From: Ursus arctos
Taxonomy: Eukaryota; Chordata; Mammalia; Carnivora; Ursidae
Assembly (NCBI RefSeq): GCF_023065955.2
Contig: NW_026622952.1
Location: forward strand, 35,723,813-35,787,812
Direction of reading: 5' to 3'
DNA length: 64,000 bases
The notes under the pieces: model-generated
Databases searched by the model: none
What the model was told of the DNA's origin: nothing
The model's input: the letters and a program-made list of their open reading frames with translations, nothing else
Made by a program: the position numbers and the translations under genes
In this document: piece after piece, positions 11,431 through 23,019 of the stretch
Layout of the letters: every line of letters starts with the position of its first letter
Numbering within the stretch: the first letter of the stretch is position 1

Positions 11431-11682
11431 GTCATTTTAGGAATCAGGTGTATTGACATAAAATCAGCACATTGTACAATTCACACTTTTTAGTGTACAG
11501 TTCCAGAAGTTTTGACAAGCATATATAGTGATGTATCCACCACCAAAATCAAGAGAGAGAACAGATCCATCCTGCCCAGAATATTCCCTCATGCTCCTTT
11601 GTAAACAACTGCTCCAACCTGACGCCCTGGCAACCACTTATCATTTTCTGTTCCTATGGTTTCGCTTTTTTGAGACCGTGAT

Positions 11683-12061
11683 TGTGTTAGTCTGCTCTGG
11701 TTGCTATAACAAATTATTATGGTCTGTGTGGTTTAAGCAACAAACATTTATTCCTCACAGTTCTGGAGGCTGGGAAGTCCAGAACCAAGGCGCCAGCAAA
11801 TTTTGTTTCTGATGAGAGCCTGCCTCCTGGCCTGCATATGTCCACCTTCTCACTGTGTCCTCACATGGAGGAGAGAGTTCTGGTCTCTCTTCCTCTTGTA
11901 AAGACACTAATCCCATACTGGTGTGTGGGGGGGCACACTTATGACCTCATTTAAACCTGATTTTCTCTCAACGGCTCCACTTGCAAATACCATTGCATTT
12001 GGGGTTAGGCCTTCAACATAGGAATCTGGGGGTGGGAGACACATAGTTTCAGTTCATAGCA
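11683..12061 (-). mobile_element. MLT1A-type LTR (ERVL-MaLR), antisense solo LTR
   Basis: Starts tgtgttagtctgctctgg and ends ttcatagca, the reverse complement of an MLT1/MaLR LTR. Internal landmarks are 'cacagttctggaggctggga', 'ctcactgtgtcctcacatgg' and 'cactaatcccat'. No internal retroviral sequence adjoins it. It interrupts the ancient L1, so it inserted later. Confidence 0.75.
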
Positions 12062-12308
12062 GTGGGAAAAGTAAAATCATATATTATGTAGCCATTTGAG
12101 ACTCAGTAAAATGCATTTAAGATTTAAACATGTTGTATGTATCAGATTTTTTTTTATTGCCAAGTAGTATACCAATACATAGATGTATGGCAATCTGTTC
12201 ATGAGTTCATCAGCTGAAGGAGATTTCTGGTGTTTCCAATTTGGGGCAAATATACACAAAATTGCTATGACCATTTGCATGCAGGTGACTGGGTGAAGGT
12301 TCACTTTC

Positions 12309-12513
12309 TTTTTTTTTTTTTTTTTAAGATTTTATCTATTTGACAGAGAGAGAGACAGCCAGTGAGAGAGGGAACACAAGCAGGGGGAGTGGGAGAGGAA
12401 GAGGCAGGCTCCCAGCAGAGCAGGGAGCCTGACATAGGGCTCGATCCCAGAACGCCTGGATCACGCCCTGAGCTGAAGGAAGATGCTTAATGACTGAGCC
12501 ACCCAGGCACCCC
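12309..12513 (-). mobile_element. Can-SINE, antisense
   Basis: T-rich tail, AAGATTTTATCTATTTGACAG, GA-rich body and head 'gagccacccaggcacccc'. A perfect 15-bp duplication, tgaaggttcactttc, lies at 12294-12308 and 12514-12528 inside the ancient L1. Confidence 0.95.
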
Positions 12514-12786
12514 TGAAGGTTCACTTTCATTTCTCTTAGGTAAATATAAAGGAGTGGGTTTGGTATGTCATAATTAAAAGTGTTTATATGAAATTGCCAA
12601 ACTGTTTCCAAAGTGTCTGTACCATTTTGTATTCCCACAATTGTGTCTGACAACACCTGGTGGTGTCCTTTTCTTCCCCACTCTGTGTGTACTGGTTCCT
12701 CATTATGGTCTTAATTTGTATTGCCCCAATGACTAAAGATGATAAGCATTTTTCCATTTGTTTATTTGCCATTCATAACCCTTCTT

Positions 12787-12982
12787 TTTTTTAAGATTTT
12801 GTTTATTTATTTTTTAGAGAGAGAGAGCGTGCGTGCACACATGCAAAAGCAGAGGAGAGGAGAAGGGGGAAGGGGAATCTCAAGCAGGTTCTGCGCTCAG
12901 CTCCATCTCACCACCCTGAGACCATGACCTGAGCCAAAACCAAGAGTCAGATGCTCAACTGACCAAGCCACCCAGGTGCCTC
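12787..12982 (-). mobile_element. Can-SINE, antisense
   Basis: Antisense SINE with the body 'gagagagagagcgtgcgtgc' and the head 'aagccacccaggtgcctc'. Flanks at 12774-12786 and 12983-12995 match at 12 of 13 bases. It is more diverged than the neighbouring SINE at 12309. Confidence 0.9.
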
Positions 12983-13782
12983 CATTACCCTTCTTTAATG
13001 AAGTGTCTGTTCAAATGTTTTGCCTATTTTCATGGATATATATATCATGGACTTATTTGGCTTCTTATTATTGAGTTTTGAGAATTCTTTATAAATTCAT
13101 TGTAAGTCCTTTATCAGATATGTGTTTTGCAAATATTCTCAGTCTTTATATGTCTCTTCATTTTCTTTAGAATGTCTTTCAAAATGCAAAACTTTAAAAT
13201 TTTGATAAAGTTCTATTTTTAAATTTTTTATTTTATGGATCAATCTTAGTGTCATCTCTTAGAAATCTAATTGAGGTCACAAGGCTTGTATCACATATAT
13301 TCTGAAAGTTTTAGAATTTTAGTTTTTACATTGAGGTCTATGATAAATTTTGAGGATTATTTTTGTGTGTGGTATAAAGTTTGGATCAAGGGTTTTGTTT
13401 TTGTTTTTTGGATATTGCTATCCAAATGTTCCAGCACCATTTGTTAAAAAGTCTATACTTTCTCCATTGAATTGCCCTTGTTGAAAATCAGCTGCCCATT
13501 TATGTATGGTCTATTCATGGACTCTGTTTTGTTCCATTAATCTATTTGTCGATGTTTATGCCAATGCCACACTGTCATGATTAAAGTGACTTCACAATAA
13601 ATCTTGAAATCAGACAGTGTGAGTTCTCTAATGTTCTTTTTTTTCAAATTTGCTTTGACCATTCTTGTTCCTACGCTTTCCATAAAAATTTTAGAAAACA
13701 TTGATTTCTTAAAAAAAAATTGCTGGGATTTGTATTGGGATTGTGTTGAATCTATAGATAAGTTTAGAAAAATTGACTCCCA

Positions 13783-14278
13783 TAGCTAAATCATGGAAGG
13801 AGCCGAGATGCCCTTCAACAGATGACTGGATTAAGATGTGGTCCATATATACAATGGAATATTACTCAGCCATCAGAAAGAACGATTACACGACATTTGC
13901 AGCAACATGGACGGGACTGGAGGAGATTATGCTAAGTGAAATAAGTCAAGCAGAGAAAGACAATTATCATATGGTTTCACTCATTTATGTAATATGAGAA
14001 ACAGGAAGATCGGTAGGAGAAGGAAGGGAAGAAGGAAGGGGGGGTAAACAGAAGGGGGAATGAACCATGAGAGACTGTGGACTCTGGGAAACAAACTGAG
14101 GGCTTCAGAGGGGAGGGTGGTGGGGGATTGGGATAGGCTGGTAATGGGTATTAAGGAGGGCACATATTGCATGGTGCGTTGGGTGTTATATGCAAGTAAT
14201 GAATCATGGAACATTGCATCAAGAACTGGGGATGTACTGTATGGTGACTAATATAACAAAATAAATATTATTTAAAAA
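13783..14278 (+). mobile_element. Young-lineage L1, 5'-truncated (about 0.5 kb)
   Basis: The last about 70 ORF2 codons and the 3'UTR of an L1 closely related to the copies at both window ends, in sense orientation. The duplication agaaaaattga[c/a]tccca flanks it at 13766-13782 and 14279-14295, with one mismatch in 17. A codon-sized deletion is visible near 13832 relative to the full copy. It has inserted into the ancient antisense L1. Confidence 0.93.
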
Positions 14279-15476
14279 AGAAAAATTGAATCCCAACAAT
14301 ACTGACTCTTCTAATTAATAAAAAAAAGAAACTCTGCCTATGGACAATAGCTTTGACCCATGCCTTTCTAACCCCGGAATGTGATCTTCCATCTTAACTG
14401 CCATTCCCATGGGATTGGCACTTGCTTAGCCAGCCCTCACAATTGCATAAACCGATTCTTCGTAATCCCCCTTTCTCTACCTCCCTCTTCCTTCTCCCTC
14501 TCCTTAAATTTATATATCTCACCATTTCTTTAGGTTTTCTTTGCTCCCTTCATATGTTTTATAGTTTTCAGCATATGGATCTTGCACATGTTTTGTTAGA
14601 TCATACTTAAATACCTCATGTTTTTGGTGATATTGTAAATGGTACTTTAAAAAACTTTAATATCCAATTGTTTGTTGCTAGTATATAAAAATATTATTGG
14701 TTTTTGTATGTTAACATTGCATCCTGGGACTTTGCTTAACTCATTTATTATTTCCCATAGCTTTTTAAAGGTTTTTTGGATTTTTTTTTACATGGACAAC
14801 TATGTCATCTGCCAATAGAAACAGTTTTATTTATTTTCCAGTATATGTGCTTTATTTTTGCTGCCTTTTTGCAATAGCTAGGGCCATCAGTATATTGTTC
14901 AATAGAAGTGATGAAAGTGGACATCCTTGATTTGTTCCTATGATATTAGGGGAAAGCATTCAGTCTTTCACCATCAAATATGATGTTAGCTAAGGATTTT
15001 TAATAGATGCCTTTATCAGCCTGAGGATTTTCCAGTCTATTCACTGTCTTCTAAGAATTTTTGTCATAAATGATAAAAACGTGTTGAATTTTGTCAAATG
15101 CTGTTTTTCATCTACTGAAACAATCATGTGGTTTTTCTTGTTCAGTTCCTTGTTATGGTGAATCACCTTGCTTGATTTTCAGATGTCAAACTGGCCTTAC
15201 ATTCCCAGGATAAACTCTATTTGGTTATCATACATTATTCTTTTTATTAATTACTGAATTTTACTTGCTAATATTCTGTAGAGAATCATTGTGTTTGTGT
15301 TCATGAGGGATATTGGTCTGTAGGTTTCTTTTTTTTTTGTAAAGCCTTGTTCTAGTTTTGGCATCAGGGCAATGTTATTCTTATAAAATGAATTAGGATA
15401 TCTTCTCTCCTCTTCTATCCTCTTGAAGAAACTTTGTGTAAAATTAGCATTATTTTTCACCAGTGAAGCCATCTCT

Positions 15477-16010
15477 GATGGTTAATTTTATGTGTCCAAT
15501 TTGACTAGGCCATGGTAACCAGACATTGGGTCAAAGATTATTCTAGATATTTCTGCAAAGGTATTTTTTCAGATGAGATTAACATTTAAATCAGAAGACT
15601 TGGAATAAAGCAGGGGCACCTGGGTGGCTCAGTCATTAAGCATCTGCCTTCAGCTCAGGGTGTGATCCCAGAGTCCTGGGATCGAGCCCCTCATTGGGCT
15701 CCCTACTCCGCTGGGAGCCTGCTTCTTCCTCTCCCACTCCCCCTGCTTGTGTTCCCTCTCTCACTGTCTCTCTCTGTGTCAAATAAATAAATAAAATCTT
15801 AAAAAAAAAAAAAAAAAGAAGACTTGGAATAAAGCAGACCCATAATGTGGGTGGGCCTCATTTAGTAAGTTGAAGTTCTTACTATAAAAATGACCAACCG
15901 CCCTGAAAAAAGAAGAAATTCTGGCAGCAAACTACCTTCAGACTTCCCTGGGTCTCTAGCCCTGGCCTATCCTGCAGATTTGGGGCTAGCCAGCCTCCAA
16001 ATATACATTA
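15477..16010 (+). repeat. Ancient interspersed repeat, family name uncertain
   Basis: Begins 'gatggttaattttatgtgtc' and continues with 'agatgagattaacatttaaa', 'aatgtgggtgggcctcat' and 'cctgcagatttggggctag'. This order is common to a mammalian repeat consensus whose name I cannot assign safely. It is split by the Can-SINE at 15614. Confidence 0.5.
15614..15816 (+). mobile_element. Can-SINE
   Basis: Complete SINE from 'gggcacctgggtggctcag' to a 17-A tail. It has a perfect 21-bp target duplication at 15593-15613 and 15817-15837 (begins agaagacttgg), the longest in the window, indicating a fairly recent insertion. Confidence 0.96.
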
Positions 16011-16673
16011 TTATAAATTGTTTCATTATTTGTTTGCAAAAATAAGATAACCAATCATAACATGCATCCCAAAAAACAAAAGCTGTTCTCAGTTTTATAA
16101 ATATTGGAAAACAAAGAAGACAAGAAAACGTATTTGGGGTCACTATTTATACCTTCAGAGAAAAATATCAGTCATGCATTTCATAAGCTTGTACAGTTTC
16201 TTACAAAAACATGCGTCATGTTTCCAGACAATTCTCTTACGTTTGGAGGTTGAAGATTACAGGACAGATGTAAACATCTTAATAAATTTTGACAAGAAGA
16301 TCTTTATTTCCTGGCATTAAATAGAAGGATATCACAAGAGAGAAGCCTTACTACTTAAATGAAACATAGTAAAATTAGTCTTATTGGGACTGTGCTTTAA
16401 CCTAATTAATAAGCTCCTGCCAGCGGAAGGGGAGAAATGGCTTCTGGTAAGATGACCACCTGGGAATTTGAACCTACAATCAAAGAATATACAGTTGGAG
16501 CTAAAAGATAAGGTTATTCAGAGAAATTTCATGAAACCTAGGAAATTCAGAAAAGACAAAGTTGGATTTTTCCTTGAAATTTATATATAAACAAACAAAT
16601 ATAGAATCCCACGTAGAGCCTCTGGCTTGTGGTTTTTATTTCTTCAATTATTTAATAGTTAATCATTAGTAGT
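16011..16673. other. No recognisable feature
   Basis: AT-rich sequence. I saw no gene, RNA or named repeat. Confidence 0.5.
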
Positions 16674-16789
16674 GTTGATGTTATCTTTATAATTTCAATT
16701 AGTTGCATTATTATATGGGCTAAGAAAATAATACAACATGGTAAATAACTACTGAATACGTAAAATAGTAATAGTAATAGTTAACTCTC
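16674..16789. repeat. Local direct repeat, copy 1
   Basis: About 115 bp that reappear at 18713-18818 at roughly 80% identity in the same orientation, sharing 'ttatctttataat', 'taagaaaataat' and 'taataactact'-like blocks up to 'ttaactctc'. It does not match a repeat family known to me. Confidence 0.6.
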
Positions 16790-16924
16790 TATATCTCTGT
16801 ATCTCTTGTCTGTATCAAGGGAGGGAAAGGCTGGGTTCAAATCATTGAGAACGATTAATCCCTCCAGCTCGGCAGAAGCTGTGGTCATGTTTCTAGTGCC
16901 CTAGACAAGCTTTTAGAAGAATAG

Positions 16925-17300
16925 AATATCCCATATGGGTTAGAATGTGGAGAAATGGATCCTCTTCTACACCGTTGGTGGAAGGGTATATTGGTATTGT
17001 TTTCACGGAAAGTTGACATGATATTAAAATTTTAAATATTCTTCAACTCAGAAATTTTGCTTCTTGTTATCTATCCTAAAGAAACACATGTACATGTCCA
17101 TCACCCAGTTACCCCAACAGCCCCCCCAGCAACCCTCAGTGTATTTCCTATTATTAAGAGTCTGTTATGGGCATTAAGGAGGGCATGTGATGTAATGAGC
17201 ACTGGGCATTATATAAGACTGATGAATCACTGAACTCTACCTCTGAAACCAATAATACACTATATGTTAATTAATTGAATTTAAATTTCAAAAAATGTGT
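16925..17300. repeat. Decayed L1 pieces, including a small 5'-inverted L1 3' end
   Basis: 16940-17090 resembles the ancient sense L1 segment around the Cys motif ('gtggagaaatggatcc', 'accgttggtggaagg'). 17095-17165 is L1 3'UTR in antisense ('cagcaaccctcagtgtattt', 'ttaagagtct'). 17166-17300 is the continuing 3'UTR in sense ('gggcattaaggagggcatgt' to 'aattgaatttaaat'). The strand switch at about 17166 fits twin priming. Confidence 0.6.
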
Positions 17301-18294
17301 TATATAAGAAAAGAAACACTTGTATATGTGCACAAAGAGGTATGTACAAGGATTTTCCTTGCTTCTTGGTTATAATCATGAATGACTGAAAACAACCTAA
17401 AACTCAGCATTAGGAGAATAACTAAATTATGGCATATCCATAGAGTAAAAACAGACTGCAGCAATCAAAGAGGAAAAAGTGAAATCTGATATAAAAGAAA
17501 TTCTCAAGGACAGACAGTGTGGTGGGAGGAGGGAAGGGGAGAAGTAAGTCGTGGGATAAAGTATATAGTATGCTATGGTTTGTGTCTGCGAAAAAAAAAA
17601 ACTGTATCATTTATATGAAGAAGAAATGTATTCATAAAAGTGCATTTTAAAAGTTCTGGAAGAATTCACTTAAGATGGATGATAGTGTCTACCTCCAGAG
17701 AGAGGACTGGGACTGGGGGTGACAGTCAAAACAGATTTTGCTTAATTTTATAGTGTGATTTTTATAACTGGAATGCCATCTTCAGGTATTATTACTCATA
17801 CATCTTTAAAATTTGTCAAATAAAAAGCACGCAGAAGAGAGGACAAAGCATTCAAACTGGTGAGGCACAAAAAGAGAAAAATGAATAGCAAAAAAAAGTT
17901 CCAAAAATATTTTGAAAACATATCAAGAATTAATAACAGCTCTTTTTGGATGAAGAAGCTATGAAGGATTTATTTTTAACTTCTCTTTCTACTTCTCTGT
18001 ATTTTTCAATTTTTTTATAATGGAAATACATACAAGAGATTTTTTAAAGGGCTAAAAAATGGCTGGTAAATCCCAACTAGCACGCTTCCACCTTTAATTC
18101 TTACTCTGCTAGGGAGGGTAATATAGTGTATTTGGAGTATGAGGACATTTCTGATGAAGACCCCCATGGAAAAGTGATATCTGAGGTGAGTGGCCCTCTC
18201 CTGATGTCTTGTGACAGACCAATACACTGAAACACTGGAAACTAACTAAAAAAAAAAAAAAGCCCTGATTTGTAGCATTTTCTGATTTCCATGG
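17301..18294. other. Probable ancient L1 3' debris, otherwise nothing
   Basis: Patches such as 'ggcatatccatagagtaaaa' and the 17640-17830 stretch resemble very old L1 3' ends in sense orientation. Divergence is too high for firm boundaries. Nothing gene-like was seen. Confidence 0.35.
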
Positions 18295-18708
18295 TGTTAA
18301 GCATTGAATTGTGCCCCCAAAAAATATATGTTGAAGTCCTAACCCTCAGTACCTCCAAATGTGACCTTATTTGGAAATAGGGTCATTCTAGATATAATTA
18401 GTTAAGATTAAGTCATGCTGGAGCCAGGTGTGCACTTAATCTAATATTACTGATGGCCTTATAAAAAGAAAAGACACAGAGAGACACACAGGGAGAATGC
18501 CAGGGCCCACAGGTGGAGGGATAGGGCCCACAGAGGTGGAGACTGGAGATGGAGAGATGTATCTACAAGCCAAGGGATGCCAAGGATTGATGGCCACCAC
18601 CAGAAGCTAAAGAGGTAAGGAAGATTCTACCCAGAATGTCAGAGGAACATAGCCCTGTTGGCACCTTGACTTCTTGCCTCCAGAACTATAAGAGAATACA
18701 GTACATGT
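18295..18708 (+). mobile_element. MLT1-type LTR (ERVL-MaLR), sense
   Basis: Opens 'tgttaagcattgaattgtgc' and continues 'tgttgaagtcctaaccctca', 'gtgaccttatttggaaatag', 'ggccttataaaaagaaaaga', then 'ccttgacttcttgcctccag' and 'aactataag'. This is the MLT1 LTR order. No internal region adjoins it. Confidence 0.7.
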
Positions 18709-18712
18709 ATAT

Positions 18713-18818
18713 CATTGATATTATCTTTATAATAGCAATTAGTTACATCATTACATTGGTTAAGAAAATAATGCTACATAATAAATAACTAATACGGAAA
18801 TAGTAATAATTAACTCTC
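18713..18818. repeat. Local direct repeat, copy 2
   Basis: Partner of 16674-16789. It abuts the 3' end of the MLT1 LTR. Confidence 0.6.
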
Positions 18819-19440
18819 AATTATGGTACTTTGTGGTACATCGCTAAGGCAACCCCAGGAATAAGAGACAGGTATAAACACTTCTATCATGGCCATTTGA
18901 TATGACTTCACCAAATGCAGAGTTTGGAAGGGTTGTACATGGCTGGTTCTCATGAGCCAGTATAAGTCAGTTCCAGCACACCCCCCAACAGCTGACTTAG
19001 GCTCATCGAAGCCATAGAGAATTCTAAGTTTGTCAGAGAAGAATTTGACATAGGTTTGACCCAGACCTTTCAGTGCGGAAGTATCATCAGTGGACATTGT
19101 CTTGTGTTGTATGCACCTAACTCTTCTAAATCTCTATGTTGGCTTCAAGAAGCACATTAACCTATTTCAGTTCTAGAGAAGCAAGTGCGATCATGAATGT
19201 GAAAGTACCTGATAATCATTCAAGTATCAATGACGACATGAGGGAATGTAGGTCAAGTTACTGGGTTGAGATAATTCCTGTGCATATTCTGAGTGTTTCC
19301 GATACCAGTTTTAAAACCACTCAGCACTGATATACCCCGGGTCAAGAGAGACAAACACACCCACAGTGATATTGAACACATAGAGGAATGTCAGAATACT
19401 GGAATCTTCTTGCAGAATCTCTCTTCTTGCCCCCATCCCT
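18819..19440. other. No recognisable feature
   Basis: Unique-looking sequence. A 95-codon - strand frame (18810-19097) has no family I recognise and no other support. Confidence 0.4.
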
Positions 19441-19444
19441 CCAG

Positions 19445-19690
19445 TGAGGACCTGGGGCTTTGGAGTCAGTCAGACCTGAGTTCAAATCCCTGCTCTGCCG
19501 CTTACAGCTATGTGATTTGGGAGAAACTATTTAGCTTCTACAAGCTGCAGTTTCCTTATCCGTAAAATGGTAATAAAATTATAACTTAATTCAAAGGTGA
19601 TAACGGAACTTAATGCAAAGGTGAATTATGAGGATTAACATATTTAACGCAACACCTGGCATATAATAATAATAAACAGTGAGTAAATAA
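19445..19690 (+). repeat. MIR
   Basis: Well preserved: 'tttggagtcagtcagacctg', 'gttcaaatccctgctctgcc', 'agctatgtgatttgggagaa', 'gtttccttatccgtaaaatg', 'cacctggcatataat'. Nearly full-length ancient SINE. Confidence 0.88.
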
Positions 19691-20070
19691 TAAACTATGG
19701 CAGCAACTCCCTGATCACGGAGTCCTTAATCCAGGAGGCCGACCAGCCCAGTTCCCAGAGTACACCACAGAGGCTTGTGGATCAGTTCTGACAGCAGCAT
19801 AGGAGGGAGGGAGGTGCCATGTACCCCACATGCTCTGCCGTGTGGCGCCTTGAACTAGGGGCACACCGGCCACCTCTCTGTTCGGTTTGAAGCCGGCCTC
19901 CTCCCCGGGATTTTGAGGCCTGAAATCTACCCATGGGTTAGTCACTGCTCGCCAAAGCAAATGTGCGACTTTGAGAGGAAGCAACAAATGTGAATGATCA
20001 AGACAGAAAACGAGACAGCTATCTCTTTGAGAAGGTGGCGGAGCCCTGTGTCCTGACAGGCTCTGGAAGC
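19691..20070. other. No recognisable feature
   Basis: Mixed-composition sequence with several short overlapping frames and no recognisable domains. Confidence 0.4.
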
Positions 20071-20074
20071 ACCG

Positions 20075-20485
20075 AAGTCCCCCGTTATGCATGGGGGATA
20101 CATTCCAAGACCTCGAGGGAATGCCTGAACCTGTGGCTAGTACTGAACCTCATATACACTACGGTTTTTTCCTATACACATACCTGTAAAGTTTAACTTC
20201 TAAATTAGAGTAGATTAACAACAACTAATAATAAAACACAACTAGAATAAAAGCTATATGAATACAGCCTTTCTATGTCTCAAAATATCTTGCCATACCG
20301 TACTGGGCCTTCTTGTCTTGAGACGATTAAACGCCCACGAGGAGAGGCAGCGAGGTGAAGGACGCACGCGCGCAGGACACGCAGCTCCGCCCCTGTGGAC
20401 GCTCTGACGCTCTGACGTTCGTCAGCAGGAGGAGCATCTGCTTCCGGAAGGCTGAACCCGTATGCATGGGGCTCCCACAGGGCGC
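20075..20485 (+). mobile_element. Tigger-like (TcMar) non-autonomous DNA transposon remnant
   Basis: Matches the ordered landmarks of a pogo/Tigger-derived element: 'gtcccccgttatgcatgggg', 'atacattccaagacct', 'gtactgaacctcatatacac', 'aaagtttaacttctaaatta', 'acaactaataataaaac', 'ctcaaaatatctt' and near the end 'gagcatctgcttccggaagg'. No transposase frame survives. The exact family is not certain. Confidence 0.6.
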
Positions 20486-21100
20486 GTTTGCTTCTGGAGG
20501 GAAGAGCCAGACTTCTCAAAGGTCAGTCGCTTCCACAGCTGGGACCCCAGGGCCTTCTGTATGTTCAGCAGAGAGAGCTCCCCAGAACATGACTCCGTCT
20601 CCATTCTGGGTTGTGATGATGCCACTGCTTGTCACGTTGTGGTCCTGAGACACACAGAGAATGGGGCTACCTGCTTGACACATGGTGAGGGAACCGACAC
20701 AGAAGCTGGGGTCCCCTTGATCACGAATTCCATAACAAGATCCTTTTTCCGCCGGCGCTCCGTGAGGAAGGGTGCTGGCGCGCCTCCTGGTCGGCTTCAG
20801 TGAGGACAGGCATTGTCACCCAAGCGTCCTTAACGTCCTGACAGGAAGATGACACTTAGTGACAGTGTGTGTGACAGAATTGAATGGCCGCGAAGAAAAT
20901 GAAACCCACATTCCAGTAACTTAAGGTATTGCTGTCAGCTTTGAAACTGGGGAGATTTACGGAGCCTCCTTCTGAGTTCGAGGTCGGGAGGAGGAGCTGT
21001 GCACTGCACCGGGTTTTCAGGGAAATGTCCACTCCTTTGAAAGAATACCAGGCCCAGAACAACCAAGATCCAACACGCACAGTTAATCTCCCATCTGTAC
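20486..21100. other. No recognisable feature, moderately GC-rich
   Basis: Several overlapping frames on both strands of about 70-110 codons, none recognisable. No clear repeat. Confidence 0.4.
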
Positions 21101-21470
21101 TGTTTCATCTCCGTCCTTCTCCCTCCAGCCCTATGGAATGCTGTGCCATCCAGAAGGCAGTCTAATCCTTCACCTCTCTCATTGGGCCAGGCTGTTCCCG
21201 CTCTGTGGCCTACTCTCCGTCCCCCATCCATTACCTACTCACCCTCCAAGTCAGACCTGGAGCCCTGCCCCTTCTGCCAGGTCTTCCCGACCCCCTCAGG
21301 AGAACCTTCTTCTCTACTTATATTATACTTGGTCATTACCTTCATTGTAACATTAATCAATTTTTATTATAATCATTTCTATTTCTCCCCTCCAGGAGAG
21401 ATAAGCCTCTCAAACATAGAGGTGATTTCGAGTTTCTTTTTGTCTCCCCAGTGCTTGTAACATAAATGTT
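21101..21470 (-). repeat. L2 remnant, antisense
   Basis: 'aagtcagacctggagccctg', 'gccaggtcttcccgaccccc' and then 'gagataagcctctcaaacat', 'tgtctccccagtgcttgtaa' follow the antisense L2 3' order. Heavily diverged. Confidence 0.5.
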
Positions 21471-21559
21471 TAAATACTATTTAATGAAAACCAACAATTT
21501 CTAAAGCGGTTGGCAGTTTACAAGTCTTTTTTTCAAACACATCATTTCTACTGATTCTA

Positions 21560-21700
21560 GAAGTGACTCAGTTTTACCTAACAGTTATCATCGTCCCACT
21601 TATTTTGCAAATGAGGAAGCTACAGTTCACAGAGAACAAGGAACTTGGCCTGAGCTACTCAGCTGGTAGATGGTCAAGCTGGGGCTTCAAAGCTTGGATC
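21560..21700 (-). repeat. MIR, antisense
   Basis: 'aaatgaggaagctacagttc' followed by 'acttggcctgagctactcag' and 'gctggggcttcaaagc' is the antisense MIR core. Confidence 0.65.
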
Positions 21701-22156
21701 TAGCGGCAGGAAAGTAGCGAGGCAGAGGGGCAGCATAAGCATGGAAGCCTCAACAGACTTCAAGTTCCTCAAATCTTTTGACTTACAGCCCTGGCCGGAG
21801 AACCAGGAAGCTAAGTGTTTCAGCTTCACCAGATTTCAGATTTTAACCATGCTGTGGTACCTCAGTTTTCTCTTGTATAAAACGACAAGGTTACACTAAA
21901 TAAGTACTTCTCAGTTATCTTATATTTTATGTCCACTCATCTTTTTAATCCAGAGATTCCCAGATTTCCCTGATTTCTGCTGCCCTGAGGCCAAAAGAAA
22001 CACCTAATAATTGCCTTTATTAAGTAGTTAGGTCTAAACAACTTAATAGCAGCAGCTCATGTGGTGTCCAACTGTGTCCCTCAAAAACTTAATGGCCCCC
22101 CACTGCCTCTGGAGTCACCTCAAGGAGCTTTAGCTCACAATTTGGGAATCACAGTT

Positions 22157-22828
22157 GTTTTTCTGTTTTCATTTTTAAAAATTTTGTTATGTTTTGTTAG
22201 TCACAATACAGTACATCATTAGTTTTTGATGTAGGGTTCCATGATTCATTGTGTATAACACCCAGTGCTCTATGCAATATGTGCCTTCCTTAATACCCAT
22301 CACTGGGCTGACCCATCCCCCCACCTCTCCCCTCTGAAACCCTCTGTTTGTTTCACAGAATCCATAGTCTCTCATGGTTCATCTCCCCCTCTGATTTCCC
22401 TCCCTTCATTTTCCCTTCCTTCTCCTACCGATCTCCCTGCTATTTCTTATGTTCCATAAATGAGTGAAACCATATGATGTCTTTCTCTGCTTGATTTATT
22501 TCACTTAGCATAATCTCCTCCAGTCCTGTCCATGTTGCTGCAAATGTTGGGTAATCATCCATTCTGATGGCTGAGTAATATTCCATTGTATATATGGACT
22601 ACATCTTTATCTATTTGTCTGTTGAAGGGCATCTTGGCTCCTTCCACACTTTGACTATTGTGGACATTGCTGCTATGAACATTGGGGTGCACATGCCCCT
22701 TCTTTTCAGTACATCTGTATCTTTGGGGTAAATACCTAGTAGTGCAATTGCTGGGTCGTAGGGTAGCTCTATTCTTAACATCTTAAGGAACCTCCATACT
22801 GTTTTCCAGAGTGGCTGTACCAGCTTGC
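22157..22828 (-). mobile_element. 5'-truncated L1 3' end, antisense, intermediate age
   Basis: Antisense 3'UTR ('ttagtcacaatacagtacat') and ORF2 C-terminus up to 'ccagagtggctgtaccagct'. A perfect 13-bp duplication, gggaatcacagtt, lies at 22144-22156 and 22829-22841. It is more diverged from the two terminal L1s than the copies at 8367 and 13783. Confidence 0.94.
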
Positions 22829-23019
22829 GGGAATCACAGTTCTAATCAAAGAAGGGCTCTATACTAGTAGAAATAAAGATTTTCCTTTTTAGAGAAAGAT
22901 GTTTGTATCATCATCATACAAGTTTTAAAGACCTGAACATTATAATGGTATTATTAAGGGTATATTTTAATGCCATAGTTTTAAAACACAGATAATTTTG
23001 TTAATAATCTGAGACACTG

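Larger units (their letters stand above)
11430..15475 (-). mobile_element. Ancient L1M, antisense, interrupted by at least four later insertions
   Basis: Collinear fragments of one old L1 read in antisense: 11430-11682, 12062-12293, 12529-12773, 12996-13765 and 14296-15475. They proceed from the 3' end into the reverse transcriptase region. The last block, on the - strand at 15251-15472, encodes a recognisable RT segment with sequence like FKRIEEERRYPNSFYKNNIALMPK followed by [10 protein letters not shown]. Interruptions by an MLT1 LTR, two Can-SINEs and a young L1 each carry their own duplications, so they are younger. Part of 14330-14450 is not clearly L1. No functional protein remains. Confidence 0.75.

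Noticed and set aside
18810..19097. 95-codon - strand frame with protein-like composition
   Set aside because: I could not place it in any family. It has no upstream promoter, no A tail or retrocopy marks, and it overlaps the local direct repeat at one end.
20280..20803. Cluster of 67-113-codon frames on both strands near 20.5 kb
   Set aside because: They overlap the Tigger-like element and its flank in several frames at once. None has a recognisable domain, so no gene is called.
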